In this document: positions 7,040-7,501 of the stretch, in pieces
How positions within the stretch are numbered: the first letter of the stretch is position 1
Layout of the letters: the number at the start of each line of letters is the position of its first letter
NCBI GenBank assembly: GCA_021795255.1
Contig: JAJYPQ010000178.1
Coordinates: 1 to 7,501, forward strand
DNA: 7,501 nt
From: Pseudomonadota bacterium
GTDB taxonomy: Bacteria > Pseudomonadota > Gammaproteobacteria > Acidiferrobacterales > Acidiferrobacteraceae
Reading direction: 5' to 3'
Position numbers and translations under genes: made by a program
The notes under the pieces: model-generated
The model's input: the letters and a program-made list of their open reading frames with translations, nothing else
Databases searched by the model: none
What the model was told of the DNA's origin: nothing

Positions 7040-7201
7040 CGTGGCCCCTTAAGGGAATTCGCCGAGGACGTCCTGATCTTCTCGCCGCATTCTTGGCACC
7101 AAGGGGTGCATCGGGTTTGCCCTCGCCGTCTGGCCCGTTGTGTCACGACCGTGTCATCGACCATCTGTTGTGATGGCGGACGCCTTGTCGAAAACATCGT
7201 C
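7040..7201 (-). pseudogene. Frameshifted remnant of a small TraR/DksA-type zinc-finger gene
   Basis: Proteins of this family are short, with a C4 zinc finger of the form CxxCG followed about 17 residues later by CxxC, and the larger members modulate RNA polymerase. Here one minus-strand frame reads DDVFDKASAI from 7201; skipping one base gives QQMVDDTVVTQRARRRGQ and then WCQECGEKI; a second shift gives VLGEFP, a stop, then GAT. Placed together these follow the family's order: acidic N-terminal helix, basic linker, first Cys pair, conserved proline block. The second Cys pair is lost. No intact start or frame remains. The family call is by eye from short segments and so tentative; chance resemblance is the alternative. 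Confidence 0.35.
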
Positions 7202-7223
7202 GGCCCAGGATCTCGAACCTCTA

Positions 7224-7240
7224 GCCGCCTGATCGGCGGC
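7224..7240. repeat. Short GC-rich inverted repeat
   Basis: GCCGCC (7224-7229) and GGCGGC (7235-7240) around TGATC. No T-tract follows closely on either strand. It lies just upstream of the zinc-finger remnant; no function is apparent. Confidence 0.3.
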
Positions 7241-7501
7241 CACCTGCCACCATTTCTTTTAAGAAACCTCACACCCGCTTATAGGCGTCCTCCGTCGTTC
7301 GCGCAAGCGCCCAACACGCGCAATCCCTGAGGGCAATGCGCAAAAGCGTGGCAGGCGGCGCCCTATATATCCTCCAGAAAGACCAAGGAGCCCCATGTCG
7401 CCGCCCGCTGTTTTGGGGCGCCGGCCGGGTTTGCGTGAAGGCGCGCAATGCCCCCGACATCCATGAGGGGCGTTCGGCGCGCGGCCAATCCCGCTAGGGC
7501 G
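7241..7501. other. Unassigned tail of the window
   Basis: No recognisable gene. A plus-strand ORF of 53 codons (ATG at 7336, TAG ending at 7497, protein beginning MRKSVAGG) and a minus-strand ORF of 63 codons (7269-7460) overlap each other, and neither resembles a family I know. An AAGGAG before an ATG at 7395 leads only to 23 codons. A short inverted repeat TTTCTT-TT-AAGAAA lies at about 7254-7267. Confidence 0.4.

Noticed and set aside
7205..7225. GGTTCGAGATCC on the minus strand, resembling a tRNA T-arm.
   Set aside because: The flanking bases do not form a five-pair stem, and no acceptor, D-arm or anticodon arm can be drawn around it.
6956..7330. A 124-codon plus-strand ORF.
   Set aside because: Composition is low-complexity Arg/Pro/Ser-like, no family is recognised, it starts without a good ribosome binding site, and the minus strand over the same bases gives the zinc-finger resemblance.
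1..7501. CRISPR arrays, rRNA, tRNA and complete insertion sequences.
   Set aside because: No spaced direct repeats, conserved RNA segments, or transposase with terminal repeats were seen.

Overview
The window is GC-rich bacterial chromosome with tightly packed central-carbon genes. The order rpe-gph-trpE (in autotrophs cbbE-cbbZ-trpE) is typical of Proteobacteria, including chemolithoautotrophs. A gamma- or betaproteobacterial or acidithiobacillia-like autotroph is my inference from gene order only; no RuBisCO or other diagnostic gene is in view. The window looks like a contig end: its first nine bases match the end of an Illumina adapter, and they interrupt the pgl gene exactly inside a conserved motif.

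Layout. (1) 1-1955, minus strand: a zwf-pgl operon for the two first steps of the oxidative pentose phosphate pathway, joined by an ATGA overlap; pgl is cut by the window edge. (2) 1956-2253: divergent intergenic region with two hairpins whose T-rich sides face each other, possibly insulating the two operons. (3) 2254-5231, plus strand: rpe, gph (ATGA overlap) and trpE, covering ribulose-5-phosphate epimerisation, phosphoglycolate salvage and the first step of tryptophan synthesis. No trpG follows. (4) 5232-5337: short convergent gap with a two-part hairpin that may terminate both sides. (5) 5338-6642, minus strand: a nitronate monooxygenase-like FMN TIM-barrel protein with an unusual cysteine-rich C-terminal extension. 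(6) 6643-7501: about 860 nt without a convincing intact gene. It holds a perfect -10 box facing the monooxygenase, a near-perfect operator-like palindrome with extra half-sites, a strong hairpin, and what looks like a frameshifted remnant of a small TraR/DksA-type zinc-finger gene.

How the genes fit together. zwf and pgl feed glucose-6-phosphate toward ribulose-5-phosphate; rpe interconverts ribulose-5-phosphate and xylulose-5-phosphate, used in both the oxidative pathway and the Calvin cycle; gph removes the 2-phosphoglycolate made when RuBisCO uses oxygen. The divergent arrangement puts an oxidative and a reductive pentose phosphate module back to back. I see no clearly new multi-gene system. 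The most interesting items are the Cys-rich monooxygenase with its palindromic control region, the decayed zinc-finger gene, and the adapter artefact.
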